A stretch of DNA of 64,000 nucleotides from Odoribacter sp. (lineage in GTDB: Bacteria; Bacteroidota; Bacteroidia; Bacteroidales; Muribaculaceae). The notes beneath the pieces were generated by a model that saw nothing but the letters and a program-made list of their open reading frames with translations, ran no database searches and was not told the DNA's origin. The position numbers and the translations under genes were made by a program. Positions 27,097 through 37,331 of this stretch are shown piece by piece; the stretch's first letter is position 1; the number at the start of each line of letters is the position of its first letter. The stretch is from NCBI GenBank assembly GCA_023663145.1, contig JAMPHZ010000006.1, positions 1 to 64,000 of the forward strand, in the 5' to 3' direction.

Positions 27097-29285
27097 ATTT
27101 CCTCAACCGCATATTCAAGCGAAAACAAGGATCTCGCAAACCCAAGACACGCCGTCTGCATATCTACGGCCGCTTCACAATCATCTCGGTTGCAATGCTG
27201 CTGGTATCGGGCCTATGTATAGTATTCCTGCTCAACACAACCGTCATACATGCCGACGAATGGAACGCAAAAGGAGACCGGACGTTAGCCGACTCCCTCA
27301 TGATAAAGCCACTTCGCGGCGATATCCTTGCAAGCGACGGTTCCATTTTGGCCACGAATCTCAATTACTACGATGTGCGCATTGACTTCAAAGCATCCCG
27401 CATCAATGAACTCAACTACATCGAAAGCCTTGATTCTCTGGCCGACAGCCTCGCTCACTATTATCCTCAACGCAACGCCGCCGAATGGCGCGACTACCTG
27501 TACAAACCCATCAAGACCGCAAAGGCAAAGCGGTCACGCTCATACCCACTGCTGAGAGGTATTCCATACAATGAAGTCGAGAGGCTGCGCAACTTCCCCT
27601 ATTTCAAACGCTCACGCAACCCCAACCGCACCGGTTTCACCTACGAGCGCGTGCTGCTTCGCCGTTATCCCTACGGCGACATGGCCCGCCTGAGCATAGG
27701 GCGCGTAGGACAGACCTACACCGATCCACAAGTGCGCGGGCGCTCAGGCCTTGAGCAGGCCCTTGACTCGCTGCTCTACGGCACTCCCGGTATAGCCAAG
27801 AAGGTGCTTTTCACTCACGGAGAATCATTCTGGACTGTAAAAGAACCTGTCAACGGTACCACCCTCACCACCACAATCGACATCACCATGCAGGACCTGC
27901 TCGAACATGAACTCGGGCAGATGCTCATCGAATGTAACGGAGAATGGGGAAGCGCTATGATCATGGAAGTGGCCACCGGCGACATCAAGGCCATATCCAA
28001 TCTTGACCGGGATACCATATCAGGCCATGGCGGTTATACAGAAGCAATGAACCACATCGTGCAGGCTTATGAGCCAGGATCGGTAATCAAAATAATATCA
28101 ATGTTGTCGGCACTCGAAGACGGCTACGTAAATCTTGACCAGGTGTTTCCCATAGGCCACAGCTACGCCTATGCCGGAGGCAAGCCCATACGCGACACCC
28201 ACTCACCCGCCTACCTGCCGGTAAACCGCTTCATTGAATACTCATCCAACATCGGCATGACCAAACTCATAGCCCCTCGCTACAACGACAACCTCAACGG
28301 ATTCCGCGAGCGACTGCGTGAGTTAGGCTTCTTTGACCGTCTCAACACCGGCATGGCAGGTGAACAACCTCCACGCTATCCCACTCTTGACCCTAAAGCC
28401 GGCGGCCATGTGTCGCTATCGCGCATGATCTTCGGTTACGCCACTATGGTGCCGCCTCTATACACATGCGCGGTGTATAACGCCATCGCCAACAACGGGA
28501 AGTTCGTCAGGCCCAGGCTTGTAAAAGCCATGCGGCTCCCCGACGGGCGCGATTCCGTCATACCGGTAAGCTATGTACGCGACTCTATATGCTCACGCCG
28601 TAACGCTGCTATCCTTAGACAGATGATGCACGAGGTTGTGTGGGGCGAAGGCGGCACAGCCAAAGGGCTGCGAAACAAGTCAGTGGAGATAGCCGGCAAA
28701 ACCGGCACAGCGGGCATTGCCCTCGAACGCCCGCGCGATGCACAAGGCCGCATAATCCACAGCGAGATACCATTCAAAGGTGGCTACCGCGAGGGAAAAC
28801 ACAACAGAGTGGCATTCTGCGGCTTCTTTCCATACGATAATCCCAAGTATACATGCATTGTAGTCATAAGTGATCCGCAGGGTCCTTATGGCCCTGCAGC
28901 CACCAGCGGGACTGTGCTACGCAATGTGGCCTTGAAGCTATATTCACGTGGCATGCTTGACAACAGCTCCGATTATACACAAAATCCGGCACCGTCAACA
29001 ACCCCGACATTATATGGGTCATTCAAGGAAGCCCGCAGCAGTCTAATACGCAAAGCCCTGAACATCAACAGAGCAGGAGTATTGAAAACATCTGCGGCAG
29101 CGGCCGCGCCGGGCACCGTGCCCGATGTGCGTGGTTTAGGCATACGCGAGGCTCTCGTTGAACTTGAAAAAGCCGGACTCGTCGTAAACTTCTCGGGCAC
29201 AGGCTATGTTACTTCATCATCGCCCGTAGCCGGAACCGCAGTAGCACCCGGCACCCGCGTAACCGTCACATTAAGTCAAAACTGA
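27093..29285 (+). CDS. ftsI: Division-specific penicillin-binding protein (transpeptidase) with PASTA domain
   Basis: Class B PBP of 730 residues that crosslinks septal peptidoglycan with FtsW. N-terminal membrane anchor (residues 28-50), dimerisation/pedestal region with RGDILASDGSILA, transpeptidase domain with PGSVIK (S330, K333), SSN in EYSSNIGMTKL and KTG (K536) in AGKTGTAGIA. A single PASTA domain fills the C-terminus from about 668 (PDVRGLGIREALVELEKAGL), as is usual in Bacteroidetes FtsI. Stop and the murE start share one base (TGATG). Confidence 0.96.
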   Translation: MNFLNRIFKRKQGSRKPKTRRLHIYGRFTIISVAMLLVSGLCIVFLLNTTVIHADEWNAKGDRTLADSLMIKPLRGDILASDGSILATNLNYYDVRIDFKASRINELNYIESLDSLADSLAHYYPQRNAAEWRDYLYKPIKTAKAKRSRSYPLLRGIPYNEVERLRNFPYFKRSRNPNRTGFTYERVLLRRYPYGDMARLSIGRVGQTYTDPQVRGRSGLEQALDSLLYGTPGIAKKVLFTHGESFWTVKEPVNGTTLTTTIDITMQDLLEHELGQMLIECNGEWGSAMIMEVATGDIKAISNLDRDTISGHGGYTEAMNHIVQAYEPGSVIKIISMLSALEDGYVNLDQVFPIGHSYAYAGGKPIRDTHSPAYLPVNRFIEYSSNIGMTKLIAPRYNDNLNGFRERLRELGFFDRLNTGMAGEQPPRYPTLDPKAGGHVSLSRMIFGYATMVPPLYTCAVYNAIANNGKFVRPRLVKAMRLPDGRDSVIPVSYVRDSICSRRNAAILRQMMHEVVWGEGGTAKGLRNKSVEIAGKTGTAGIALERPRDAQGRIIHSEIPFKGGYREGKHNRVAFCGFFPYDNPKYTCIVVISDPQGPYGPAATSGTVLRNVALKLYSRGMLDNSSDYTQNPAPSTTPTLYGSFKEARSSLIRKALNINRAGVLKTSAAAAAPGTVPDVRGLGIREALVELEKAGLVVNFSGTGYVTSSSPVAGTAVAPGTRVTVTLSQN

Positions 29286-30787
29286 TGAACACCACTGAGC
29301 AAAACAAATACCGGTGTGTGGCTCCGATACTCGAAGCCGCCAATCCGGTCTCGATACTCAACCCTTTGAACGGAGACACACCGCTCACCGCACTTACCGA
29401 CGACTCCCGTGCAGTGCAGCCCGGCGGAGTATTCGTAGCCGTACGCGGCGTGCACGTCGACGGGCATTCTTATATTGAAGCTGCCGTAAAAGCCGGAGCC
29501 GCCATGATTGTATGCGAGCGAGTGCCCGCCTCAGCCTCTCCTGAAGTAATGTGGGTCATTACCGGAAACGCAGCATCTGCCCTTGGGCGCATGGCATCGG
29601 CATGGCACGGCTATCCATCACGGCATCTGACCCTCGTGGGTGTTACAGGTACCAACGGAAAAACCACCATCGCGACCTTGCTATACGAGATGGCTCGTCT
29701 TTCAGGACACCGGGCCGGATTACTCTCGACCGTTGTCAATAAAATAGAAGAAATACCCGTACCGTCAACCCACACCACCCCCGGACCACTCGAGTTGAAC
29801 GAATTGCTTGCGCGGATGGTCAATGCCGGCTGCGATTTCGCGGCCATGGAAGTAAGCTCACACGCCGCCGCACAGCACCGTATCGACGGTCTTGATTTCG
29901 ACGGTGGCATATTCACGAACCTGACCCGCGATCATCTCGACTATCACGGTACCTTCGCCCGCTATCTCGCAGCCAAACAGTCATTCTTCGACAACTTGAA
30001 GTCAGAAGCTTTCGCCCTCACAAACATTGACGACCGCAATGGCGACATAATGCTGCAAAACACCAAAGCGCACCGCCACACCTACTCCCTGCGCAGCGAT
30101 GCAGATTTCAGAGGCCGCGTGATCGAAGACCGCATCGACGGCATGCTCATGAGCTTCAACGGCAGCGAGGTGGAGACACGTTTCGCCGGGCGGTTCAATG
30201 CCGCAAACCTCACAGCAGTATATGGTGCATCGCGCCTGTTGGGACTTGACAATGATGCTTCACTGCGCGCCTTGTCACAGCTTGAGCCGGTTGCTGGGCG
30301 CTTCCAGCCTTTCACTTCAGCCGACGGCGTCACAGCCATTGTAGATTATGCCCACACTCCTGATGCCCTCATCAATGTACTTGACACAATATCCGAAATC
30401 ACACGCGGCAGATCGACACCTGCAGGCATCACAGCCGTCATAGGCTGCGGCGGTGACCGCGATGCAGGCAAGCGCCCCATCATGGCTGCCGAGGCAGCGC
30501 GGCGCGCCACACATCTGGTGCTCACCAGCGACAATCCCCGGAGCGAGGATCCCATGGAGATAATAGCACAGATGAAAGCAGGGCTGACGCCCGAACAGCT
30601 CGAATACACCGACACCATTCCCGACCGCCACACAGCCATCGCCTTGGCAATTGCATGCGCCAGGCCGGGCGACATCGTGCTCGTGGCAGGAAAAGGACAT
30701 GAGACATATCAGATAACTGGAAACGAGACACACCACTTCGATGATCGCGAGGAGGTAGCTAAAGCTCTTCAAAAACGCAGTAAATAA
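29285..30787 (+). CDS. murE: UDP-MurNAc-L-Ala-D-Glu ligase (meso-diaminopimelate adding)
   Basis: Third cytoplasmic ligase of peptidoglycan precursor synthesis, 500 residues. ATP site GVTGTNGKTT, carbamylated-Lys region, HTTPGPLELN, SSHAAAQHRIDG and DYAHTPDAL. The motif TSDNPRSEDP contains DNPR, the signature of enzymes that add meso-diaminopimelate in place of lysine. Four bases separate it from mraY; murF is not in the cluster, as is common in Bacteroidetes. Confidence 0.96.
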   Translation: MNTTEQNKYRCVAPILEAANPVSILNPLNGDTPLTALTDDSRAVQPGGVFVAVRGVHVDGHSYIEAAVKAGAAMIVCERVPASASPEVMWVITGNAASALGRMASAWHGYPSRHLTLVGVTGTNGKTTIATLLYEMARLSGHRAGLLSTVVNKIEEIPVPSTHTTPGPLELNELLARMVNAGCDFAAMEVSSHAAAQHRIDGLDFDGGIFTNLTRDHLDYHGTFARYLAAKQSFFDNLKSEAFALTNIDDRNGDIMLQNTKAHRHTYSLRSDADFRGRVIEDRIDGMLMSFNGSEVETRFAGRFNAANLTAVYGASRLLGLDNDASLRALSQLEPVAGRFQPFTSADGVTAIVDYAHTPDALINVLDTISEITRGRSTPAGITAVIGCGGDRDAGKRPIMAAEAARRATHLVLTSDNPRSEDPMEIIAQMKAGLTPEQLEYTDTIPDRHTAIALAIACARPGDIVLVAGKGHETYQITGNETHHFDDREEVAKALQKRSK

Positions 30788-30790
30788 AAC

Positions 30791-32044
30791 ATGTTATACT
30801 CTATTTTCGATGCAATTCAGGACATGGGGGTACCAGGAGCCCGCCTGTGGACTTATATCACATTCCGCTCGGGAGTCGCTTTTGTACTCGCCCTTCTGCT
30901 CGCCATATTCGCCGGCAAGACCCTTATCCACCGGCTGCAGAAAATGCAGATAGGTGAGATAATACGCAACCTGGACCTTGAGGGACAGACTAAAAAAACA
31001 GGGACTCCCACAATGGGCGGTGTCATCATCATCCTGTCAATCATCGTGCCATGCCTGCTGGTAGGAAACCTCACCAACATATATATGCTTCTGATGCTGT
31101 TCGCCACATTATGGCTTGGCACCTTAGGCTTCCTTGACGATTACAAGAAGCTTAAAAAGCACAACAAAGACGGCATCAAGGGCAAATACAAAATAATCGG
31201 CCAACTGGGTATAGCCGTGATCCTGGCAGGTACCATGTATTTCAACCCCGACATGGTGATTGTGCAGAATCATGAGGTAATCGACGAGACAACATCCCGC
31301 GTTGAAGAAGTCGTTTACGCCTCAGAAGTTACAAAAAGTCCGGAGACCACCCTGCCGTTCGTAAAAAACAATAACTTCGACTACTCATGGCTCACCTCAT
31401 GGATGAGTGACAGCGGCAGCGAGGCCGGCGGATGGATTATCTTCCTGCTGATAGTGATGTTCCTTGTCACAGCCACCTCAAACGGTGCCAACCTCAACGA
31501 CGGGCTTGACGGCATGACAGCAGGGCTAAGCGCCATAGCGGCAGTAGCACTTGCAGTCATGGCATATCTCGGAGGCAATGTCATGTACTCATCTTACCTT
31601 AACATCATGTACATACCTGGCAGCGAGGAACTGGTAGTGTACATGGCTGCATTCATCGGTGCCCTGATTGGCTTCCTATGGTATAATTCCTACCCCGCGC
31701 AAGTGTTCATGGGTGACACCGGCTCACTGACCTTGGGCGGAATCATAGCTGTTTATGCCATTCTGATCCATAAAGAATTATTATTACCCATCCTGTGCGC
31801 GCTATTCTATATCGAAGACCTGTCAGTGATGCTCCAGGTATTATATTTCAAGAAAACAGGAGGCAAACGCATATTCAAAATGGCTCCACTGCACCATCAT
31901 TTCCAGAAACCCGGGAATGCAGGCATAGACGCTCTTATCCAACGCCCGATGGCCGCAGTGCCTGAGGCTAAGATTGTCACCCGTTTCTGGATCATAGGTA
32001 TCATCCTTGCCGTGTGTACATTTGTAACCCTTAAAATCCGTTGA
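30791..32044 (+). CDS. mraY: Phospho-MurNAc-pentapeptide transferase
   Basis: Ten-helix inner-membrane enzyme that makes lipid I, 417 residues. Landmarks: GTPTMGGVIII, FLDDYKKLKKHNKDG, SNGANLNDGLDGMTAG, GDTGSLTLGG, and the APLHHHF loop (HHH motif). The periplasmic loop between residues 148 and 212 is longer than in E. coli and is rich in charged residues, a feature of Bacteroidetes MraY proteins. Confidence 0.97.
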   Translation: MLYSIFDAIQDMGVPGARLWTYITFRSGVAFVLALLLAIFAGKTLIHRLQKMQIGEIIRNLDLEGQTKKTGTPTMGGVIIILSIIVPCLLVGNLTNIYMLLMLFATLWLGTLGFLDDYKKLKKHNKDGIKGKYKIIGQLGIAVILAGTMYFNPDMVIVQNHEVIDETTSRVEEVVYASEVTKSPETTLPFVKNNNFDYSWLTSWMSDSGSEAGGWIIFLLIVMFLVTATSNGANLNDGLDGMTAGLSAIAAVALAVMAYLGGNVMYSSYLNIMYIPGSEELVVYMAAFIGALIGFLWYNSYPAQVFMGDTGSLTLGGIIAVYAILIHKELLLPILCALFYIEDLSVMLQVLYFKKTGGKRIFKMAPLHHHFQKPGNAGIDALIQRPMAAVPEAKIVTRFWIIGIILAVCTFVTLKIR

Positions 32045-32046
32045 AA

Positions 32047-33405
32047 ATGGAAACCAAAAAGCGACTGGTAATATTAGGCGGAGGAGAAAGCGGTGTGGGT
32101 GCCGCAATCCTGGCCAAAGACCGCGGATATGATGTATTTCTGAGCGACTGCGGCTCCATAGCGCCCAAATATACAGAAATACTTGACCGCGAACAGATTC
32201 CCTACGAGCACGGGCAGCATACCGAAGAGTCTATCCTCAATGCCACCGAAGTAGTGAAGAGTCCCGGCATTCCACTTACGGCTCCACTGATTGTAAAGCT
32301 CACAGAACTCGGTATTCCGGTAATCAGCGAGATTGAATTCGCCGGCAGATATACCGATGCAAAAATGGTGTGCATCACCGGGTCAAACGGAAAGACTACC
32401 ACAACCTCGCTCATCTACCACATACTTCAGCATGCCGGCATTGACTGCGGATTAGCCGGAAACATAGGCAAATCACTGGCATTGCAGGTCGCACGTGACC
32501 CACACCCGGTGTACGTAATAGAGTTGAGCAGTTTCCAGCTTGATAACATGTACCGGTTCAAGGCCAACATAGCCGTAATGATGAATATAACGCCCGATCA
32601 TCTTGACCGTTATGAATATAAGATGCAGAACTATATCAATGCCAAGTTCCGTATATTGCAAAACATGACTCCGACCGATGCCTTCATATACTGGCAGGAT
32701 GACCCCGTCATAAAGGCCCAATTAAAGCAGATAGAGACTGAGGCCCGGCAATTTCCTTTTGCCGAACATGAAGAAGAGGAGACAGCAGCTTATATCGATG
32801 CATCTGACAACCTGATAATCAACACGCCAGGCACTACGCTTGCGATGCCACGCGCCGATCTGGCCCTGCACGGCCTGCACAACGTATACAATTCCCTGGC
32901 AGCCGGCCTGGCAGCCGGTCTGCTGCATGTACCCGGCTCCGATATACACGAAGCCCTCAGTGACTTCCCCGGCGTGGAACATCGCCTTGAGCCGGTTGAA
33001 ACCATTGATGGAGTGGAATGGATCAATGACTCGAAGGCCACTAACGTCGATTCATGCTGGTACGCCCTCGAATCTATGACGCGCCCTACAGTGTTGATTC
33101 TCGGTGGAAAGGACAAAGGCAATGACTACAGCGAGATACTCCCGCTTGTAAAGGACAAAGTCAAGGCCATTGTGACGATGGGTAAAGACAATACAAAGAT
33201 AATCGACTTTTTCAGCGCCAACAGCGATGTGCCGGTAACTGACACCCACAGCCTTGCAGATGCCATCGAGGCATGCCGGTCACTGGCAGTGGCCGGAGAC
33301 ACAGTGCTGCTCTCACCATGCTGCGCATCTTTTGACCTATTCACAAGTTACGAAGACAGAGGGCGCCGGTTCAAGGATGCCGTGCGCTCCTTGAGCAAAC
33401 ATTGA
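32047..33405 (+). CDS. murD: UDP-MurNAc-L-alanine:D-glutamate ligase
   Basis: Second ligase of the pentapeptide pathway, 452 residues. N-terminal Rossmann part LVILGGGESGVGAA, SPGIP, ATP loop GSNGKTTTTSL, ELSSFQL, NITPDHLDRY, FPGVEHRLEPV and NDSKATN all match MurD. A TTG at 32041 overlaps the mraY stop and is in frame; the ATG at 32047 is the simpler start. Confidence 0.96.
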   Translation: METKKRLVILGGGESGVGAAILAKDRGYDVFLSDCGSIAPKYTEILDREQIPYEHGQHTEESILNATEVVKSPGIPLTAPLIVKLTELGIPVISEIEFAGRYTDAKMVCITGSNGKTTTTSLIYHILQHAGIDCGLAGNIGKSLALQVARDPHPVYVIELSSFQLDNMYRFKANIAVMMNITPDHLDRYEYKMQNYINAKFRILQNMTPTDAFIYWQDDPVIKAQLKQIETEARQFPFAEHEEEETAAYIDASDNLIINTPGTTLAMPRADLALHGLHNVYNSLAAGLAAGLLHVPGSDIHEALSDFPGVEHRLEPVETIDGVEWINDSKATNVDSCWYALESMTRPTVLILGGKDKGNDYSEILPLVKDKVKAIVTMGKDNTKIIDFFSANSDVPVTDTHSLADAIEACRSLAVAGDTVLLSPCCASFDLFTSYEDRGRRFKDAVRSLSKH

Positions 33406-33449
33406 ATAACATAATATCCTACACCAACCGTTATAACTCTCTCTAAAAA

Positions 33450-34793
33450 ATGGAACAGATACAAAACACCGCCACCTTCACCGCCGCCGATGAAAAACCG
33501 ATACCGGGTGTAGCCAAACCTCGGGTAGATACCTATATCTGGGGCACATACATAGCCTTGGCATTGGTGTCGGTGATAGAGCTCTTCAGTGCATCGTCAC
33601 AGGAAGTACAGGTCGACAATATATACGGCCCCATAATTCGTCATGCCATGTTTCTTGTAACCGGTCTCCTGATGATGATAGCCATACAGCGCACCCACTT
33701 TCTCAAATTATATTACCTGATACCTATATTTGTATTGGGATCAATAGCAATGATGGCCATGGTGCTTGTTGGAGGAACTAAGATCAATGGTGTGAAGCGC
33801 GCCATAACGCTTGGCCCTGTAATGATTCTGCCGGCAGAGTTCCTCAAGCTTGCGGTAGCCCTCGGAATAGCCTGGATATTGAGTCGCTCACAGATAAAAG
33901 TCAAGGGCAAACACGATGTCACAAACGGAGGCCTCATCGCATGCACTGCTCTTGTACTGCTTAGTTCGGCCCTGTTGGTCAACCAAGGCCTCACAAACAC
34001 CTTGCTGCTGATGGGTATATCCTTGGGCATGATGCTCATAGGAGGTGTGTCGTGGCGCAAACTTTTCTATGTAGTGGCTCTATATCTGTTTCTGGGAGGA
34101 TGTCTGGCTGTATACAAAGTAGTGTCAACACACGATGTAGGCCCCACTCAGCAAGACATCGAACTGGCAAGAATAAACCAGACCGAAGTAAAATCCACAG
34201 CCAATAAAGACCGCAGTGTAACATGGAAAAAACGTCTTGAGCGGCATTTCAGCCTAAACAAGAGCGCCGACCCCATCACCGATGAGAACAAGCAGGAACA
34301 ACTCAGTTTCATAGCTCAGGCACATGGCGGGCTTACCGGTGTCGGCATCGGTAATTCGCGCGAGAACGCCCGCCTTCCACTCGCCTTTTCCGACTATATC
34401 TACGCTATAATAGTCGAAGAACTCGGAGCATTGGTAGCGATAGGTGTGTTGGCTCTGTATATGTTCCTTATGGGCCGTGCAGGCGGTCTTGCCATGAAGT
34501 TCAAGAGCACCCTGCCGTGCCTGCTGGTAATAGGCTGCGCTCTCGTGATATGCCTTCAGGCATTGTTCCACATATGCATTGTGGTAGGCGTGTTTCCGGT
34601 ATCCGGGCAGCCGCTGCCTCTTATATCAAAAGGCGGTACATCAGTAATAGCCACGTCAATAGCGCTCGGAGTGATGTTATCGGCATCGCGCTGGGCCGCC
34701 CGCACTGATGACGGAGAAGAGACATACCGCCGCGAGCTCAGCAGCCTGCCCGAAGAAATCGCCAATGCCAATCCCTCTAACATAAACAAATAA
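33450..34793 (+). CDS. ftsW: SEDS peptidoglycan polymerase FtsW
   Basis: Septal glycosyltransferase of the SEDS family, 447 residues, with about ten membrane helices. Landmarks are NGVKRAITLGPVMILPAEFLK in two blocks, an extracytoplasmic loop of about 80 residues (230-310) and the SEDS motif VSGQPLPLISKGGTS. ERNARLPLAFSDYIYAI-like text near 305-325 matches the ENA..TDFI block (here RENARLPLAFSDYIYA). Works with the FtsI encoded upstream. Confidence 0.95.
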   Translation: MEQIQNTATFTAADEKPIPGVAKPRVDTYIWGTYIALALVSVIELFSASSQEVQVDNIYGPIIRHAMFLVTGLLMMIAIQRTHFLKLYYLIPIFVLGSIAMMAMVLVGGTKINGVKRAITLGPVMILPAEFLKLAVALGIAWILSRSQIKVKGKHDVTNGGLIACTALVLLSSALLVNQGLTNTLLLMGISLGMMLIGGVSWRKLFYVVALYLFLGGCLAVYKVVSTHDVGPTQQDIELARINQTEVKSTANKDRSVTWKKRLERHFSLNKSADPITDENKQEQLSFIAQAHGGLTGVGIGNSRENARLPLAFSDYIYAIIVEELGALVAIGVLALYMFLMGRAGGLAMKFKSTLPCLLVIGCALVICLQALFHICIVVGVFPVSGQPLPLISKGGTSVIATSIALGVMLSASRWAARTDDGEETYRRELSSLPEEIANANPSNINK

Positions 34794-34799
34794 CCCAAG

Positions 34800-35909
34800 A
34801 TGTTGAACAGAGTATTAATAAGCGGCGGAGGCACCGGAGGCCACATATTTCCCGCCCTGTCAATCGCCGCAGCGATAAAGCGGCGCTATCCAAAGTGTGA
34901 GATACTGTTTGTAGGCGCACAAGGACGTATGGAAATGGAACGCGTGCCCGCCGCAGGATTCGACATCAAGGGGCTTCCCGTGGCCGGATTCGACAGGAAA
35001 CGGCCATGGCGCAATCTCGGGGTGCTCATAAAATTATGGAAGTCGCTGCGCATGGCACGCAAGATAGTAAAAGACTTCAGGCCACAGCTTGCCATAGGTG
35101 TGGGTGGATACGCATCCGGACCAACCCTGAAAGCGGCCCAGCGCGCCGGAGTACCCACCTTATTGCAGGAGCAGAATTCATATGCCGGTGTCACGAACAA
35201 ACTTCTCGCAGCGAAAGCAGGTGTGATCTGTACCGCTTACGACGGCATGGAACGCTTCTTTTCTGCCGGAAACATAATTCTTACCGGTAACCCCGTACGT
35301 GAGGCCCTACTGCAATGCACACTCTCCCCTGAACAGGCCAAAACGGCCCTGGGCTTTGACCCTGCACTGCCGCTTGTACTGGTAGTAGGCGGCTCCTTGG
35401 GCGCGCTTACTATCAATCGGGCCATGGAAGATGCTGTCGAGACTCTCACCGGTGACGGCAAGATGCAACTATTATGGCAGACAGGCCGCTCAGGCTCAGC
35501 CATTGGCGAGGAAGCGACAAAGGGACGCAAATACGTAAAAGCCACACCATTCATCTCCGACATGGCCACTGCATACCGAGCCGCTGACCTTGTGGTAGCC
35601 CGTGCAGGTGCAGGCACAATCAGCGAATTGCAACTTTTAGGCAAACCTGTGATTCTTGTTCCCTCACCAAATGTGGCTGAAGACCACCAACGCAAGAACG
35701 CCGAAGCCCTTACAGCACGCGATGCGGCCGTGATGGTGCTTGATAAAGATGCGAAAGCTGAGTTACCGCAAAAAATCAATGAACTCATCAATGACGCCGC
35801 AACGCGCGACCGTCTCAGCAATAACATTCTTAAAATGGCTCTGCGCGATTCTGACGAGAAGATTGTTGACGCTGCCGAGTCACTTGTAAACACCCATTCA
35901 ACACGATAA
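34800..35909 (+). CDS. murG: UDP-GlcNAc:lipid I N-acetylglucosaminyltransferase
   Basis: Membrane-associated GT28 enzyme that converts lipid I to lipid II, 369 residues. Landmarks: SGGGTGGHIFPAL, GAQGRMEMERVPAAG, GVGGYASGPTLKAA, LLQEQNSYAGVTNKLL, VVGGSLGALTINRAM and AGAGTISELQLLGKPVILVP. The next gene starts directly after the stop codon. Confidence 0.97.
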   Translation: MLNRVLISGGGTGGHIFPALSIAAAIKRRYPKCEILFVGAQGRMEMERVPAAGFDIKGLPVAGFDRKRPWRNLGVLIKLWKSLRMARKIVKDFRPQLAIGVGGYASGPTLKAAQRAGVPTLLQEQNSYAGVTNKLLAAKAGVICTAYDGMERFFSAGNIILTGNPVREALLQCTLSPEQAKTALGFDPALPLVLVVGGSLGALTINRAMEDAVETLTGDGKMQLLWQTGRSGSAIGEEATKGRKYVKATPFISDMATAYRAADLVVARAGAGTISELQLLGKPVILVPSPNVAEDHQRKNAEALTARDAAVMVLDKDAKAELPQKINELINDAATRDRLSNNILKMALRDSDEKIVDAAESLVNTHSTR

Positions 35910-37310
35910 ATGAAACGAGTATACTTCATTGGTGCCGGAGGAATAGGCATGGCCGCCCTCGAGCGATATTTCATCTCAAAAGGTATGACAGTGGCGGGAT
36001 ATGACCGTTTCCCTACGGCTCTTACAGATGAATTGCAACGCGAGGGCGTGAAGATATCATTCAATGACGATACCGCCACAATCCCCGAAGAGTTCCGCAC
36101 ACCGGATCCTGACACGCTTGTCGTGTACACACCCGCCGTACCTGCCGACTCCGCTATCATGAGATTCTTCACCGCAGGAGGCTTCAGTCCTGTGAAACGC
36201 TCAGTGGCATTGGGTCATATCACCGAAAATTCAAAAGCCCTGTGCTTTGCCGGCACCCATGGTAAGACCACCACATCATCAATGGCGGCACACCTGCTAC
36301 ACAACTCGGCTATAGGTTGCAACGCATTCTTAGGCGGTATATTGTTAGGATATAACAGTAATCTGATGCTGTCAGAGACTTCCCCATTCACCGTGGTGGA
36401 GGCCGATGAGTACGACCGTTCATTCCACACCCTGCGCCCATATGTAGCTGTCATAACCGCCACCGATCCTGATCATCTTGACATATACGGCACAGAAGAA
36501 GCCTACCTCGAATCTTTCGCACACTTCACCGAACTGATTCAACCGGGAGGCAAACTGCTGGTGCATACCGGTCTTAAACTCAAGCCACGCCCCGGAAAAG
36601 ACGTATCCACATTTACCTACAGCCGCTTTGAAGGAGACTACCACGCTGCCAACATACGCCGCGGCAACGGCCGCATCACCTTTGATTTCGTATATCCGGG
36701 AGGGGTGATCAACGACATTGAACCCGGCGTACCTGTCGACATCAACATTGACAACTCTATCGCCGCACTCGCTGCGATACACCTCAGCGGAGCACTTGAC
36801 CCTGATTCGGCCCGCAAGGCGATGGCTTCTTATCCGGGCGTGGAACGACGCTTTCAGGTACATATGCGGCAAAACGGAGGCCAAGGCAAAGTCGTGATAG
36901 ACGACTATGCCCACCATCCCGATGAACTGGAATCATCAATACGCTCGGTAAAGGCACTATACCCCGGGCGCCACCTTACGGTAGCTTTCCAACCACACCT
37001 CTACTCACGCACCCGTGACTTCGCACCCGACTTCGCACGCGCGCTGTCACAGGCCGACGCAGTTGTACTTGCCGACATTTATCCGGCTCGTGAGAAACCT
37101 ATCGAGGGGGTAACCTCAGAAATCATCTTTGACCGCATAAAAGTTGACGACAAAATAATGATTTCAAAGGAAGATTTTGTAAATACACTCAAAAATCGTA
37201 ACTTTGACATCTTATTGACAGCAGGAGCCGGTGACATGAGTTTCATGGTACCGGCATTGTGCCGCGCCATTGACCCGGCGGCGACAATAAACTATGTCAA
37301 TGACAAATAA
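35910..37310 (+). CDS. murC: UDP-N-acetylmuramate:L-alanine ligase
   Basis: First ligase of the pentapeptide pathway, 466 residues. Landmarks: FIGAGGIGMAALERYF, YTPAVP, AGTHGKTTTSSM, VVEADEYDRSF, ATDPDHLDIYG, YPGVERRFQ and DDYAHHPDEL. ATG follows the murG stop with no gap. All blocks intact. Confidence 0.96.
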   Translation: MKRVYFIGAGGIGMAALERYFISKGMTVAGYDRFPTALTDELQREGVKISFNDDTATIPEEFRTPDPDTLVVYTPAVPADSAIMRFFTAGGFSPVKRSVALGHITENSKALCFAGTHGKTTTSSMAAHLLHNSAIGCNAFLGGILLGYNSNLMLSETSPFTVVEADEYDRSFHTLRPYVAVITATDPDHLDIYGTEEAYLESFAHFTELIQPGGKLLVHTGLKLKPRPGKDVSTFTYSRFEGDYHAANIRRGNGRITFDFVYPGGVINDIEPGVPVDINIDNSIAALAAIHLSGALDPDSARKAMASYPGVERRFQVHMRQNGGQGKVVIDDYAHHPDELESSIRSVKALYPGRHLTVAFQPHLYSRTRDFAPDFARALSQADAVVLADIYPAREKPIEGVTSEIIFDRIKVDDKIMISKEDFVNTLKNRNFDILLTAGAGDMSFMVPALCRAIDPAATINYVNDK

Positions 37311-37331
37311 ACACCTACGCCTCGACATCAA

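Noticed and set aside
28079-29285. PASTA domain as a sign of a eukaryotic-like kinase link
   Set aside because: A single C-terminal PASTA is ordinary in Bacteroidetes FtsI proteins.
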